From: Canna indica
Taxonomy: Eukaryota > Streptophyta > Magnoliopsida > Zingiberales > Cannaceae
NCBI GenBank assembly: GCA_034359265.1
Contig: CP136891.1
Location: 11,856,501 to 11,920,500, forward strand
Direction: 5' to 3'
DNA: 64,000 nt
Below the pieces are notes generated by a model. That model was not told the origin of the DNA and made no database searches. It was given only the letters and a program-made list of their open reading frames with translations. Position numbers and translations under genes: made by a program. Within the stretch, counting starts at the first letter, position 1. Every line of letters begins with the position of its first letter. Positions 48,275 to 62,990 of this stretch are shown here, piece after piece.

Positions 48275-48855
48275 AAACTTAGGTCTTGTTTGATTAACAC
48301 AATTTTTTAAAAATAGCCAAAAGAACTCTTATTTGGTTGATACATTTCTGCATTTTACAACAAGTACAACTTCTTCAGTAAGTGCAATTTTCTGCAAAAT
48401 GTATGAATGTTAAGTCTCACATTTGTATTTAATGTAGAATTTATAATTTTTATTGTCAACATTACGAGATTGGATAATCATTGAATTCTTCACGTATTTG
48501 TTTTAGTTTAAGTTGTTTTTAGCAAAAATATGTATTTTTTCATATTAATTATAAATAAAAATTATTTTTATATAAAAAGTATATATTATACTAATTATAT
48601 ATGCCAAAAATATAATTTACAAATAAAATTGATCTTATTTTTCATATATACTAATACATATAAATATTATTGGTCATTTCATATGTACTTCCTAGTAAGT
48701 ACTGATGTCAACCAAATATATTGTAGATAAAAAGTTACAATTACTATAAATTAACTTTTTGTCAACCAAATATTTTTTAAGTAAAAAAATATACATGAGA
48801 AATTAATTTATGAGAATTACAATTTTCTGCATCAAATTACTTCTCGTACCAACCA
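48275..48855. repeat. Possible MITE
   Basis: The left end CTTAGGTCTTGTTTGATTAA and the reverse complement of the right end (CTAAGATTACGTTTGGTTGG) are related, and TTTGGTTGA/TCAACCAAA blocks recur inside. AT-rich and non-coding. No target duplication was fixed. Confidence 0.4.
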
Positions 48856-51028
48856 AACGTAATCTTAGATTAATTAAATGATTCGAGTTGGCTGATTGTT
48901 CCTTTTTTTTATAACTCATTCATATATGTCTAGGTCATATTTCAAAATAGAGATCTTCACGTATTTACTTCTTTTAAATTCGAAATTGTCATATTTATTA
49001 ATTTGAAATTTAATATTGCATATATCCTATCAGATGCTAGATATTCCATAAAAACCACTATAACATCTAATGAGGAAACTTAAGATAATCCTAACAAATT
49101 ATATTTACCAATAAATAATTAAATAATTTCTGTAAATTCACATATTAATATCTAAACGCACCTTTATCCTACTCCTCTGTGCTATTATATTCTTTTTCGT
49201 TCTATTGTTGCACTTATTCTCTTCCATAACGTCCGAAATAAGAATGCAGTAGTCTAACTATTGCAAAATCAATTAAAAAGCAAAACAATAAAGATGATTA
49301 TAATGGATTCATTCAATAAGTAGTTTCTGATGTGTATATCCAATATTTGGCGCTTTCATGTCAATGCTATGGTGGGATAATTGACAGATTAACTTAAGTA
49401 ACTTAAATACTTAATCCAATTAAAAGTTATAAGCTCATTAAGCCACCATATAAGCTAATGCGCTTGATCATTATTAGACTCCAAGTGCAGGACCATTATA
49501 GTGCAATCTCTTCTACTTGTGGCTTGATGTAAGACTAAGATAACATCCCAGTGTAGGATAGCATAAAATTGATTCTAATTGGGGCCTTGTTAAGCCCTGC
49601 GACACATCTCTGTACAACTCTTTTATACGTCAGCTTCCTCATCAAATTTGGGATTAGATATATCTACAACGATATATTTACAAAAAATGCAAAAAGCCTA
49701 AGATGAAATTAACAGTAGTAACATACAAGCTTTTAATATCCAATGTGGAAGTAAATAAGGCGTTACAAAGAGTTTAAAACATATTATATGTTTTGAATTT
49801 GCAAGGATACATAAATTGCTTCAAAACATACCATATAAAGAAAAATCTGACGTAGCTCCTATTTTAAAAAGCGGTCAAAATTGACGAATGTATATCACTA
49901 CTGCCAAGCTAAGGTTTCATACTATTTCACTACAGAACGATTACAGCAAAGTACATATCTAAGGATCAACTGCAGGAATGAAAAGTCAACTGAATATCAA
50001 AAGTAGGGAGAGATTTATCAAGTGGTCAATAATGAGCAAGAATAAAACACACAGGAAAAAAAATAATGAGCAACATGTGCTGCATGGCATGCAAGTTCCA
50101 ATAAGTAACATTCAGCACTAATTAGATTGGAGAAGTTATTTTAGGTATTATGCAAAATAAGGGAGTAAGGAGAAATCAGTACAATTACAATGAACATGTG
50201 ATGATTAGATTAGACACCGGAATGAAAACCAAAAAAAAAGTTAGTGGAAGAAACAGTCAACTACTATCCCATTAATCAGTGGGAGTTGAAAAAAAATTGA
50301 AATAAAAATGGGGCACTCATGTCAGCTAACCATACTATAAGAATGACAGAATCATCCAAGAAACTTCAGGTCCTCCGTAGGCCACATCCAGTCATCAATC
50401 CAGATGAGTATCTTCATGATTCAATCGATCTATTAAGCTTTTTTTTTCCAGTATGATTGCAACAGAATTTACATCAAGTTTAAAAGCCATCGGGGTAGCA
50501 ATATACAAAGAGTAAACCAGACAACGAACAAGTGCAGCTCCTGGACTTTTAATTATAAGGTCATTACGAAAATTGTAGTGAGTTAAGGCATCTACCTTAG
50601 AAAAAAATTCTAGGGGGGGCACCCCGAGGATATTTGCTTCAAATAACTACATGGAGAAAGATACTAGCTGACCTTGGCACGTCCATAAACAAATATCTAA
50701 AATTTAGAGCATTTGACACAATAATTTTACTTTCAACAACTTTACAAAACAATAATTCAGGCGTGCAAGTCTTCTGGTAGGGTTCAAAAGAAAGGTAGGG
50801 TATTCATAAAAATTCAAGCACAAAGAAAAGAACCAGACGCACAAATTCAAAGTAGCAGCAGTATGTGGTCAAACAGTCGCCAAAGCAAGGAGAAAGTAAA
50901 GAGTCTTTTCTGACACCTACCCATAACCAAATAACTACTACCTACCAGGAATGAAGAAAATCACAGTACATTACATATCTGACATGCAAGTCTTGGATTT
51001 TATAATAAAGTCATTTGTGGGAGTTTCC
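48856..51028. other. Non-coding interval downstream of calmodulin
   Basis: The part next to 51028 should hold the calmodulin 3'UTR (minus strand), but its end cannot be fixed. Nothing else recognised; the open frame at 50395-50622 has no family features. Confidence 0.45.
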
Positions 51029-53847
<2,819 letters not shown>

Positions 53848-55908
53848 CGATGATCCTTGGATTTCAGCAGAAAGAAGAGATGAGAACGGCGAAGGGATTT
53901 GCAGTGGATCGAAAGTGAAAGGTGGAACGAATTGGGGAAGTAATTCTAGTTTTGTAGTCAAGGCGGCGGGGGCGGCTTCATCAGTGTTGACAAATAAGCC
54001 ATTTTTTTAAAACATTTTATTTTTTTATTAATTTATTTAGCACAGTGAAAGGTACATGAACGATAGAATTCGCTGTCTTTATTTATTTTTTTAATGTTAT
54101 TTCCCGATATTGCCCTTTTGTATAAGGATGTCAAATCGATTCGACTCGGACTAAAATTGGACCGGATCAAGTAAATCAAATTGAACCGGAAAAATTAAAC
54201 TAAACAAACTTGATACAGTCATTTAAGTGTTTTTTTTTTACAAAATCATTTGTGTTATTGGAGCCCATGATTAGAACCAAACAATTGGAATAATAGCAAT
54301 TACTAACGCTAGTCAGAAATCGCGCTTTGGGCAGATATATCTAAATATAATTTTATTATAAAAAGTTTAAACATAAATATAAATATAAATATTTTTTATA
54401 GTAAAAAAATAGTGATATTATTGTTAATTGATAGACTACCTTTGCCGTATGACATGCACTCATAATAAATATAATAAAAATTTATAAAAGTAAATAACCA
54501 TTTTACTAACAAAAATTTATAGAATTCGAATCTTATCCGATCATATATTTTCGGTAGACATTAATAATAAATACAAAAGTTCTTAGTAATTTAATAAATT
54601 AAGAAATGAGCAAGTTCATAATTTGCAAACACGCATAATGATATAATTTTTAATTGATTATTATTTTAATTATTTTTTATAAATATATAAATATGACACA
54701 TTTATAGAAAATCAAACAACAATAATAGATTGAATAAAGAAAACTATTAATTATATAGTTAATTAATCATAGACAATAAATAAGATTTCAATAAACGGTA
54801 AGATGAACAATTGAATATAGTCAAATATAGATACAAAGTTCAAGAGCTAAAAGGATAACAAAATTTCATGAGATGATAAGATGAAAAATTCAAAATAAAA
54901 AACAATGTAAAAATTATAATCGAGTAAAATATTAATAAAATATAAATTTTGAATCAAGACTAATATTTTTAAGAGAACAAAATTTAACATCACAACATAA
55001 ATAATGCTTCGTAAGTAAATTTAATAAAATTTATTATGAAATTTAATATAAAATTTAGTCATTACTTATAAAGTATATTTAAGATTTAATATGAAATTTA
55101 ATGACATAACAATTAGCATTTTGAAATTGAATATTTTTCTACAATAAATGAAAAAAATATGAAGAAATATGGAGTACATAATAAACAATAATTGATTAAA
55201 AAATATTCAATGAGAATTAAGTGTGAATTAAGACTAATTGATTGCATATATAACATTAATTGATGAAACAAATATATGAAATATATGGAAAGAAAAGATT
55301 ATAAATAAAATATTTAAAATATCTAAATTTCATAAATTCAAAATAAAAAATAAAAAGATTATATAACTTAATTGTGAATCTAAGTATATCTCATAAAATC
55401 CAAATTTGATCGATATCAAATGCATTAATGCAATTTTAAAACAATGATTAATTTAATTAGCACAATTATGAAAGTAACCACCACCTATCATAGAGTTGAG
55501 AAAAAAATAAATTAGCTACTTAATCTTTAATAATTTTCCTCAAACAGTGCATGTGAATCTGAGGGGTTCTTCTTACCTTTAATTTTATAGAAAAATTAAA
55601 ATTAAATTAGATTTAAGAAAAAAAATTAAATTAGCTACTTAATCTCTAATAACTTTCAACTAACAGTAGTACATAACCTTATGTGTTCTTTTAACTTTAT
55701 TTTTATAGAGAAGCTTGTTTTGAATTCCCAGTCGATAACATAGTCATGCATGTCTTTGTTATATGTATTATACCATAAATAAGCTCGAACGATGACCTCC
55801 GCCTTATCTCCCTTATCTATACTATATCAGAAATAAATTTATGCTATTGTCTAAAGAATTTAAAATATTACTTACCATTTGTTGGGAAATTCATAATCGG
55901 TGTGCCGC
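53848..55908. other. Calmodulin upstream region and AT-rich interval
   Basis: 53848 to about 54000 should hold the 5'UTR and core promoter of the minus-strand calmodulin gene. No certain TATA box was identified. The rest is very AT-rich with no gene recognised. 55901-55908 is the left target duplication of the next element. Confidence 0.45.
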
Positions 55909-56265
55909 TAGTGGCGGAGCCATAAACTAAATTGGAGGGGGGCAAGACTCTCAAATGAACAACGAGAGAAGAAAAAAGAGCACACGACTAGGAATCGAGA
56001 TCAGAAGATAAGGGAAAGGAAGAGGAAAAATAATATAATTTTAGGACATGAGATAATTTTAAAATTTATGAAGGATAAAAGGTAATAAAGTTCAGAATGT
56101 AGAGATGATTTTTTTTAATTTTGTAGGAGGCAAATGAGGATAAATCTTAGAAATATAAGAATAATTCTTTTAAAAAGGGCAAAAATTTTATTCACCATAT
56201 ATAAATAATAAAATTTTAAAATTGATGGGAGACAATTACCTCATTCCCTTCCACCTCCGCCCATG
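55909..56265. mobile_element. hAT-type MITE, ~357 bp
   Basis: The left end TAGTGGCGGAGCC pairs with the right end, which reads CATGGGCGGAGGTGG in reverse complement. Flanks are TGTGCCGC (55901-55908) and TGTGTCGC (56266-56273), an 8-bp duplication with one change. The ends resemble those of the MITE at 25412, also in the G-rich then AT-rich layout. No coding frame. Confidence 0.65.
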
Positions 56266-56336
56266 TGTGTCGCATGACAAGTTGCGAGCATAGTGCTCGA
56301 ACATGCAGACAACATTCGAGAGAATGATCGACTTCC

Positions 56337-56910
56337 CACTACTAGAAATTAGGTCTTCAGCAACGGCTATCAGCAACGGTCGCTCAAGCCGTTGCTATTT
56401 GCAACGGCCTTCTTACGGCCGCCAGAGTCGTTGCAGATATGTTGTATCTGCAACGGCGTTCTAACGGATATGCAAGCCGTTGCGAATTATTTTAATTATC
56501 TGCAACGGCTTTCAGACGGACACGCGAGCCATTGCTGATATTATAATTATCAGCAACGGCTTTCTAACGGACAAGTGAGCCGTCGTTGATGATAACTTAT
56601 TAGCAACGGCTTTCTAACGGGCGAGTGAGCCGTTGCTGATAAGTTTATATAGGGCACCAATCGCGCCCGACCCTTCTTCCTCCCGCTGCTGCCGCCGCCG
56701 CTCCTGCTCTCGCCTCTCGCCGCCGCTGCCGCTGCTGCCGACGCCGACGATGCCTCTTCCTCCTCCTGCTGCTGCCGACTTGTTCAGGTATGCCTCGCCG
56801 GCCGGCCGTCTCTTCCCGTTGCGGCCGGCGGGAATCAATCCGACCGAAACCCTATTTCTAGGGTTTCGACCGGCGGCGGTCGGCCGATGGCCGCCGCCGG
56901 ACCTTGTACA
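56337..56910 (+). repeat. Foldback left arm (CACTA 5' end)
   Basis: TIR, then many GCAACGGC/GCCGTTGC subterminal motifs up to about 56640, a TATA-like TTTATATAG at 56644-56652, and a CT-rich GC-rich leader with a splice donor CTTGTTCAG/GTATG near 56787. It pairs with 57025-57597 at roughly 95% identity by eye. The subterminal motifs would be the TNPA binding sites. Confidence 0.9.
56644..56652 (+). promoter_or_regulatory. TATA-like box, left arm, CACTA element 1
   Basis: TTTATATAG at the change from subterminal repeats to GC-rich leader. The same box is kept at 57282-57292 (minus strand) and at 59780-59788 in element 2. Confidence 0.55.
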
Positions 56911-57024
56911 GTGGCCGGACAGTGTGTCCGGCCATTGTACGCCGGCGCCGTAGTCCACCTGACTCCGGTGCCGGAATTTATAATTTTATATATAATTTAT
57001 ATTGTTTTATAATTATTAATTAAT

Positions 57025-57597
57025 TGTACAAGGTCCGGCGGCGGCCATCGGCCGACCGCCGCCGGCCGAAACCCTAGAAATAGGGTTTCGGTCGGATTGA
57101 TTCCCGCCGGTCGCAACGGGAAGAGAAGGCCGGCCGGCGAGGCATACTTGAACAAGTCGGCAGCAGCGGGAGGAGGAAGAGGCGTCGTCGGCGTCGGCAG
57201 CAGCGGCAGCGGCGGCGAGAGGCGAGAGCAGGAGCGGCGGCGGCAGCAGCAGGAGGAAGAAGGGTCGGGCGCGACTGGTGCCCTATATAAACTTATCAGC
57301 AACGGCTCACTCGCCCGTTAGAAAGCCGTTGCTGATAAGTTATCATCAGCAACGGCTCACTTATCCTTTAGAAAGCCGTTGCTGATAATTAAAATATCAG
57401 GAACGGCTCGCCTTTCTGTCAGAAAGCCGTTGCGGATAATTAAAATAATCCGCAACGGCTCGCGTATCCGTTAGAACGCCGTTGCAGATACAAATATCTG
57501 CAACGGCTCGGGCGGCCGTAAGAAAGTCGTTGCAAATAGCAACGGCTTGAGCGGCCGTTGCTGATAGCCGTTGCTGAAGACCTAATTTCTAGTAGTG
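57025..57597 (-). repeat. Foldback right arm (inverted CACTA 5' end)
   Basis: Reverse complement of 56337-56910, with its own TATA-like box (57282-57292) pointing left toward the loop. The splice donor is lost here (CAGGT to CAAGT). Confidence 0.9.
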
Positions 57598-57685
57598 CGC
57601 GAACCGTATGGTAAGTATATCTTTTAATTATATATTTTATTTGTTACTATGTGTACTAATTAATGTATTTATTTTGTAAATGTAG

Positions 57686-58337
57686 ACGACGGTGTCGGAT
57701 GACGGGACTGTCCAGCGACCCTCCCCGATGGTGGTGTTTGAGCGGACTCACTGTCGAGCACTTGGGACGGGGGAGTACATCGACAACCGCGCTGCATACA
57801 TTATGGTAATTATATATTTGTTTAAATTATTCATTATATATTTATAATTTAAGTTTTATGATAAATATTAAACAAAAAATCAAACTCGAGTAGGAGACCT
57901 ACAGCCAGACGGTGGTGCAGCGCGGGGGTACCCCCGAGGACTTTGACGCAGCATCGTGGGTCGAGGCCGCAGGGGGCTGGGACCATGGCCGCGTATATGG
58001 CTTCGCAGATAGTGGTCATGCGCGAGCCGTACTAGGGCCAACTGAGGCACCGACCCCTCTAGTCGCTGGTGAGCGACCGTCCACCTCCAGATCCAATTAT
58101 GATCATAGTAATAGGATAAGGACACTAGAGGAGACGGTCGCGCGTCAGACTGAGATGATGGAGCGCCAGAGTCAGATGATGACAGATATACAATCTATGC
58201 TACACAACATGTCAGGTCATCCCGAAGCAGGCATATCTTCGGCATCATCTAATCCATCGTCCTCGAGTCAGTCCACGCCGGTGTACACTCAAGCACTCCA
58301 GACCCCGCCATATGATCCAGACCATCCTCCATCGTGA
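57686..58337 (+). pseudogene. CACTA second gene, 3' exons (Ptta/En-Spm, Transposase_24-like)
   Basis: Two exons can be read: 57686-57805 (TTVSDDGTVQRPSPMVVFE ... NRAAYIM) and 57894-58337 (ETYSQTVVQRGGTPEDFDA ... DHPPS, stop TGA). An intron with GTAATT and GAGTAG ends lies between. The first block resembles the C-terminal part of plant Ptta/En/Spm proteins (PF03004), which bind DNA at subterminal repeats in the manner of TNPA. A coiled stretch (LEETVARQTEMMERQSQMM) and a Ser/Pro-rich tail follow. The 5' part of the gene is missing, replaced by the inverted arm, so it has no normal promoter. Confidence 0.65.
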
Positions 58338-58626
58338 TCGTGAGATTTTTTGTTTGGATATTGAACTTGTTACTGAGATATTGAACTTGTTTAACTTATT
58401 TTGTTTGGATATTGATACTTCAATTTTGCATTTGAATTATTTTTATACTATCGTGGATAATTATCAATATAAATATAATTGTTTTGATGTATATCTTGGT
58501 GTGTTTGTGATGTGTGAATGAATGTGTGTATGAGGGTATAGGTGTGTGAGTTATGTATCAGATAATGTATCAATGTATCAATAAAAATTTTCAATTTTCA
58601 ATTTTTCTGTTACCAGGTACACATCA

Positions 58627-59009
58627 TCAGCAATGGCTTTCCCACGGCCGTCTGTGGGAAAGCCGTTGCTAAAAGTGTATCGAAAGTCGTTGCTGATGAC
58701 CTACAGCAACGGCTTAGCGACGAGATTTTACTAACGGCGTTGCTACGGACTCAGCGGCCGTTGCTATTAATGTTATCAGCAACGGCTCCGGGTCTGTGGC
58801 AAAACCGTTGCTGATAATATTTTTAGCGATGGCCCGAGCGGCCGTTGCTGATAATGTTTTGAGCGACGGCCCGAGCGGCCGTTGCTGCACCGTCGCTAAG
58901 TTATCAGCAACGCGAGTTTCTGTCACGGCTCTATTGCAACGGCTGGGCCGTTGTTGATGCTCTTCAGCAACGGCATCCGCCGTTGTTGATGCCCATTTTT
59001 CTAGTAGTG
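58627..59009 (-). repeat. 3' subterminal repeats and TIR of CACTA element 1
   Basis: Dense GCAACGGC/GCCGTTGC motifs in both orientations, ending in TTTTTCTAGTAGTG. Co-linear with the 3' end of element 2. Confidence 0.88.
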
Positions 59010-59525
59010 TCCCATTGGGGGCGCCGACGATGTACATAGGCGTCGATGAACGTAGTGTTGGCCGAGCAGTGGAGCCCAGGCAGTCGATCATTGGCTCCAC
59101 GGAAACGCCGCAGAGGTCAAAGCCGAACTCGTCAGCGTCCAGGAAGGTCTTGAAGCACCACTACGTACTCGGAAGGGTCCATGTAAGGCACAAAGAGCTA
59201 TAAGAGAAATCCCATGTGGGGTACTCATCAGAATATTGGTGAAGAAAGGGTCGGAGGAAGTTGAAGAGATGTGGATGGTGAACCAGAGAGAGAAGAGCAT
59301 AATTCGAGAGAGAGGGAGAAGCATTAATATGCATATAAGAGAGACATTAAATCGCATGAGGGAGAGAATTGGGATGGCAACGGTTCGGTTAATCGTACTT
59401 TTGGGGGTTAATTGAAACCGAAATCGATTTCCAAATCCGCTAACCGAAACCAAAACCGGTCAGTTTCAAAAGCCTATATCCGAAACTGAAACCGGCTCAG
59501 TTTCGATTATCCGCGGATAACCGAA
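59010..59525. other. Interval between the two CACTA elements
   Basis: Holds a GC-richer part (59010-59180) with no secure domain. From about 59365 comes GGGATGGCAACGGTTCGG and repeated AACCGAAACCG-type units, which continue beyond element 2 at 63866. That looks like an older repeat (possibly hAT, given the GGGATGGCAACGG start) split by element 2. Confidence 0.45.
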
Positions 59526-59779
59526 CACTACTAGAAACTTCGTCTTCAGCAACGGCTATTAGCGACGGCCGCTCAAGCCGTTGCTATTTGCAACGGCATT
59601 CTTACGGCCGCCCGAGCCGTTGTAGAAAACTGTATCTGCAACGGCGTTCTAACGGAAACCCGAGCCGTTGCTGATTTTTTAATCTTCAGCAACGGCTTGC
59701 TAACGGATAAGTGAGCCGTTGCTGATGATAACTTATCAGCAACGGCGTTCTAACGGGCGAGTGAGCCGTTGCTGATAAG

Positions 59780-59788
59780 TTTATATAG
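59780..59788 (+). promoter_or_regulatory. TATA-like box of CACTA element 2
   Basis: TTTATATAG, same place relative to the subterminal repeats as in element 1. Confidence 0.55.
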
Positions 59789-60228
59789 GGCACGCTCTCG
59801 CGCCCGACTCTTCTTCCTCCCGCTGCTCGCTGCTGCCGCCGCCGCTCCTGCCGACGCCACTCGTCGCCGCTGCCGCTGCTGCCGACGCCGACGACGCCGA
59901 CCGCTGCTGTCGACTTGTTCAGGTAAGTCTCCCCTGCTGCCGTCTCTTCCCTGCGGCCGGCGGAAATCACCCGACCGAAACCCTATTTCTAGGGTTTCGG
60001 CCGGCGGCGGTCGGCCGATGGCCGCCGTCGGACCTTCTGCAGTGGCCGGACATTGTGTCCGGCCACTGTACGCCGGCGCCGAAGGGTGGACTCCGGCGCC
60101 GGAATTTAGTATATATATATATAATTTATATTATTTTATATTTGTTAATTAATTATTTAATAATTGTTAATTAATTGTTTAGATTAATTGTTTAATTTGT
60201 TAGATTAATTATTAGGGTTTAGATTAAT

Positions 60229-60452
60229 TTCGGACGCGCGCCGGAATCGTCCACTTCGGACGCGCGCCGGTATCGTCCACTTCGGACGCGCGCCGGTATC
60301 GTCCAATTCGGACTCGCAACGGAATCGTCCACTTCGGACGCGCGCCGGAATCGTCCAATTCGGACTCGCGCCGGAATCGTCCAATTCGGACTCGCGCCGG
60401 AATCGTCCACTTCGGACGCGCGCCGAAATCGTCCAATATGGACTCGAACTGT
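60229..60452 (+). repeat. 26-bp minisatellite in CACTA element 2
   Basis: About eight and a half units starting at 60231, 60257, 60283, 60309, 60335, 60361, 60387 and 60413. The unit is CGGAC[GT]CGCGCCGGAATCG plus TCCA[CA]TT, rich in CpG and GCGC. It lies between the first splice donor and the TNPD frame, so probably in an intron or leader. Confidence 0.92.
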
Positions 60453-60773
60453 CTCGAAACATTTAGAAAATAATCATCCTCCGACGAGTTGATATGTTTC
60501 ACGTACGCATCGACGATCGGATATGATTTAGCAAAACCTTAGATCCGTTCGGGAATTGTATGTTCGTGTAAAAGAAGTAGATGATCTTTTATACGACGTA
60601 CAATTCTTGAATTGTCCCTGATTGGACAATTTGGGAATATAGTTATTTGTACTGCACATACGTTTTTATTTTAACTGTTAACTAATTATTCTAAATTTCG
60701 GCAACATCTCTCTTGTTCTCCGATACGCGCCCAGATGATATGCGTATTCGGAGAACTGTAGGGAGATGCTGGA

Positions 60774-62990
60774 TTGATTAATGGAATGCTGCCTACTGAT
60801 AACAAGTTTGAGCCTACTTTTTATAAGACTAAAAAGCTAATGAGAAAATTGGGGCTTGGGTACGAAAAAATACACGCGTGCCAAAATAACTGCATTTTAT
60901 ATTATAAAGAAAATGTGCAGTTGGATAAATGCCCTGTATGTCAACACCCTCGTTACAAGGAGAAGAAATCGGTCCGACAGAAAAATATCTCGTTTAAGGT
61001 GCTTCGGTATTTTCCACTAACACCGAGGCTTCAAAGGTTATTCATGTCGGAAAAGACAGCCCCCTACATGAGTTGGCATGCAAGAAGTCGTGATGATACA
61101 GTAATGACTCATCCATCTGACAGTGAAGCATGGAAACATTTGGATACATGTTATCCTTCATTTGCTATGGATACTAGAAATATCAGATTGGGATTGTGCA
61201 TAGATGGTTTTAATCTGTTTGGACATTCTGCAACTCCTTATTCAGTTTGGCCAGTGCTGCTGACAGTTTATAATTTGCCACCGTCAATGTGCATGAAAGA
61301 TGAATTTATTTATCTTTCGATGATTATTCCAGGTCCTAAGGGTCCGCGAAAAGAAATTGACATATTTCTCAGACCCTTGATAGATGAATTGAAAACATTG
61401 TGGACTGAGGGAGCTGTCACTTATGATTGTCATCGGAAGCAAAACTTCAATTTAAAGGCCGCGGTCTTGTGGACAATCAATGATTTCCCCGCGTACGGCA
61501 TGTTGTCGGGTTGGAGCACTCACGGCCGACTCTCTTGCCCGTATTGTATGGAACACTCTAAATCAATCAGTCTTCAGAACGGACGAAAAATCTCATTCTT
61601 TGATTGTCATCGTCGATTCCTACCGGTTCATCACCAGTATCGAAGGAATCGTAATAAATTTACTAAGTGCAGAGTCGAAAGAGATGGGCCACCACCGATG
61701 TTGTCTGGTGAACAAATGTTAGCACGTGTTTCAGCACTTCCAGATATTGTATTCGGTCGCAATGAAAGAGTGTCAGGTTTTGGCCAAACACACAACTGGG
61801 TGAAAAAAAGTATCTTTTGGGAATTGCCCTATTGGAGTTCATTATTGATTCGACATAATTTAGATGTCATGCACATTGAAAAAAATGTGTTTGATAATAT
61901 TTTCAACACTGTGATGGATATTTCTGGAAAAACTAAAGATAATGTCAAAGCCCGACATGATCTGAAAATACTTTGTAAAAGACCAGAGTTGGAGTTACAA
62001 GAGGTCAACGGACGATATCTGAAACCGAAGGCCCTATATGTGTTAAATAAACAACAGATCAAAGATGTTTGTCAATGGGTAAAAGAACTCAGATTACCCG
62101 ATGGATATGCTTCAAACTTATCTCGATGTGTGAACGTCGATGATTGCAAAATATCAGGGATGAAGAGCCATGATTGTCATGTATTCATGCAGAGATTACT
62201 TCCAATCGCATTTTGAGATCTTCTACCTGATAATATTTGGGGTCCGTTGACTGAATTAAGTATGTTTTTTAGAAGCATCTGTGCAAATGTCCTTCGAGTC
62301 GAAGATATGTCAACACTTGAAAATAATATTGTTGAAATCATATGCAAGCTGGAGCAGTTTTTCCCTCCTGCATTTTTTGACTCGATGGAGCATCTACCGA
62401 TACACTTGGCATACGAGGCACGAGTTGGTGGCCCCGTTCAATATCGTTGGATGTACTTATTTGAAAGATACATGAATCGTCTGAAGAAAAAAGTAAAGAA
62501 CACCGCAGCTGTTGAAGGATCAATATCTGAATCATATATCATCCAAGAAATTTCAACATTCTGCTCATTTTACTTTGAATCGACAGTACAGACAAGATTT
62601 GATCGTCTTCCACGTAACGACGACGGGGGTGTTCGACATTCAGATGGACGTTTAAATATATTTTGTCACTCTGGTCGTGCTTTTGGTTCTCGTCCATCTC
62701 GACACTTAAGCGATGAAGAGTATCATTTGGCACACTTGTATGTATTACTCAATTGCCCAGAGATTGAACAATTCATTGAAATATTTGACATTGAGATGGT
62801 GCAAAAATACTCTATTCACAACGATCAAGAATTGGAGACATTACGGAATCGTGATTTCCCTTCTTGGATTCAGACTTACAGCAAAGATCACAGAGCTGAA
62901 ATAGATGAAAAAATATTTGAGTTTGTTAGTGGACCATCGCGACTTGTGTCGTGCTATAGCGGATATTTTGTTAGTGGACCGTCAGACTGA
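60774..62990 (+). pseudogene. CACTA TNPD-like transposase (Transposase_21 + DUF4218), one premature stop
   Basis: One frame runs from at least 60774 to 62990 with a single internal stop, the TGA at 62214. Relatives usually have Arg or Gly at that spot, so CGA to TGA by methyl-cytosine decay is likely. The N-terminal part has a Cys-rich block (CQNNCILYYKE ... CPVCQHPRYK). Transposase_21 follows at about residues 90-300 (SWHARSRDD, LGLCIDGFNLFGH, WSTHGRLSCPYC). The central part has LDVMHIEKNVFDNIFNT. DUF4218 begins after the stop (FPPAFFDSMEHLPIHLAYEA, VQYRWMYLFERYM). TNPD cuts the element at its TIRs. The N-terminus is probably incomplete, with upstream exons not resolved. The C-terminus is lost at a deletion near 62985. 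Confidence 0.85.

Larger units (their letters stand above)
56337..59009 (+). mobile_element. CACTA element 1, with inverted duplication of its 5' end
   Basis: Starts CACTACTAGAAA and ends CTAGTAGTG, with the 3-bp target duplication TCC at 56334-56336 and 59010-59012. The order is 5' subterminal repeats, promoter and first exon; a 114-bp loop; the same 5' region inverted; two exons of a Ptta-type gene; 3' subterminal repeats. An inner TIR copy ends at 57597 but is followed by CGC, not TCC, so the true right end is 59009. No TNPD transposase is present, so the element is non-autonomous. Confidence 0.9.

Noticed and set aside
56614..57321. Pro/Arg/Gly-rich frames in the CACTA foldback arms
   Set aside because: GC-rich leader sequence, mirrored in both arms; no domain, and probably 5' untranslated.
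57589..57597. CTAGTAGTG as the right end of a 1.26-kb CACTA element
   Set aside because: Its flank (CGC) does not match TCC at the left; the end at 59009 does.
59015..59203. Possible SAUR-like fragment on the minus strand (EFGFD block)
   Set aside because: One short block resembles SAUR proteins, but the upstream conserved part is absent in that frame; too weak.
60205..60502. Minus-strand frames with repeated RVRSGRFRRES-like units
   Set aside because: They are produced by the 26-bp minisatellite; several frames stay open because of base composition.
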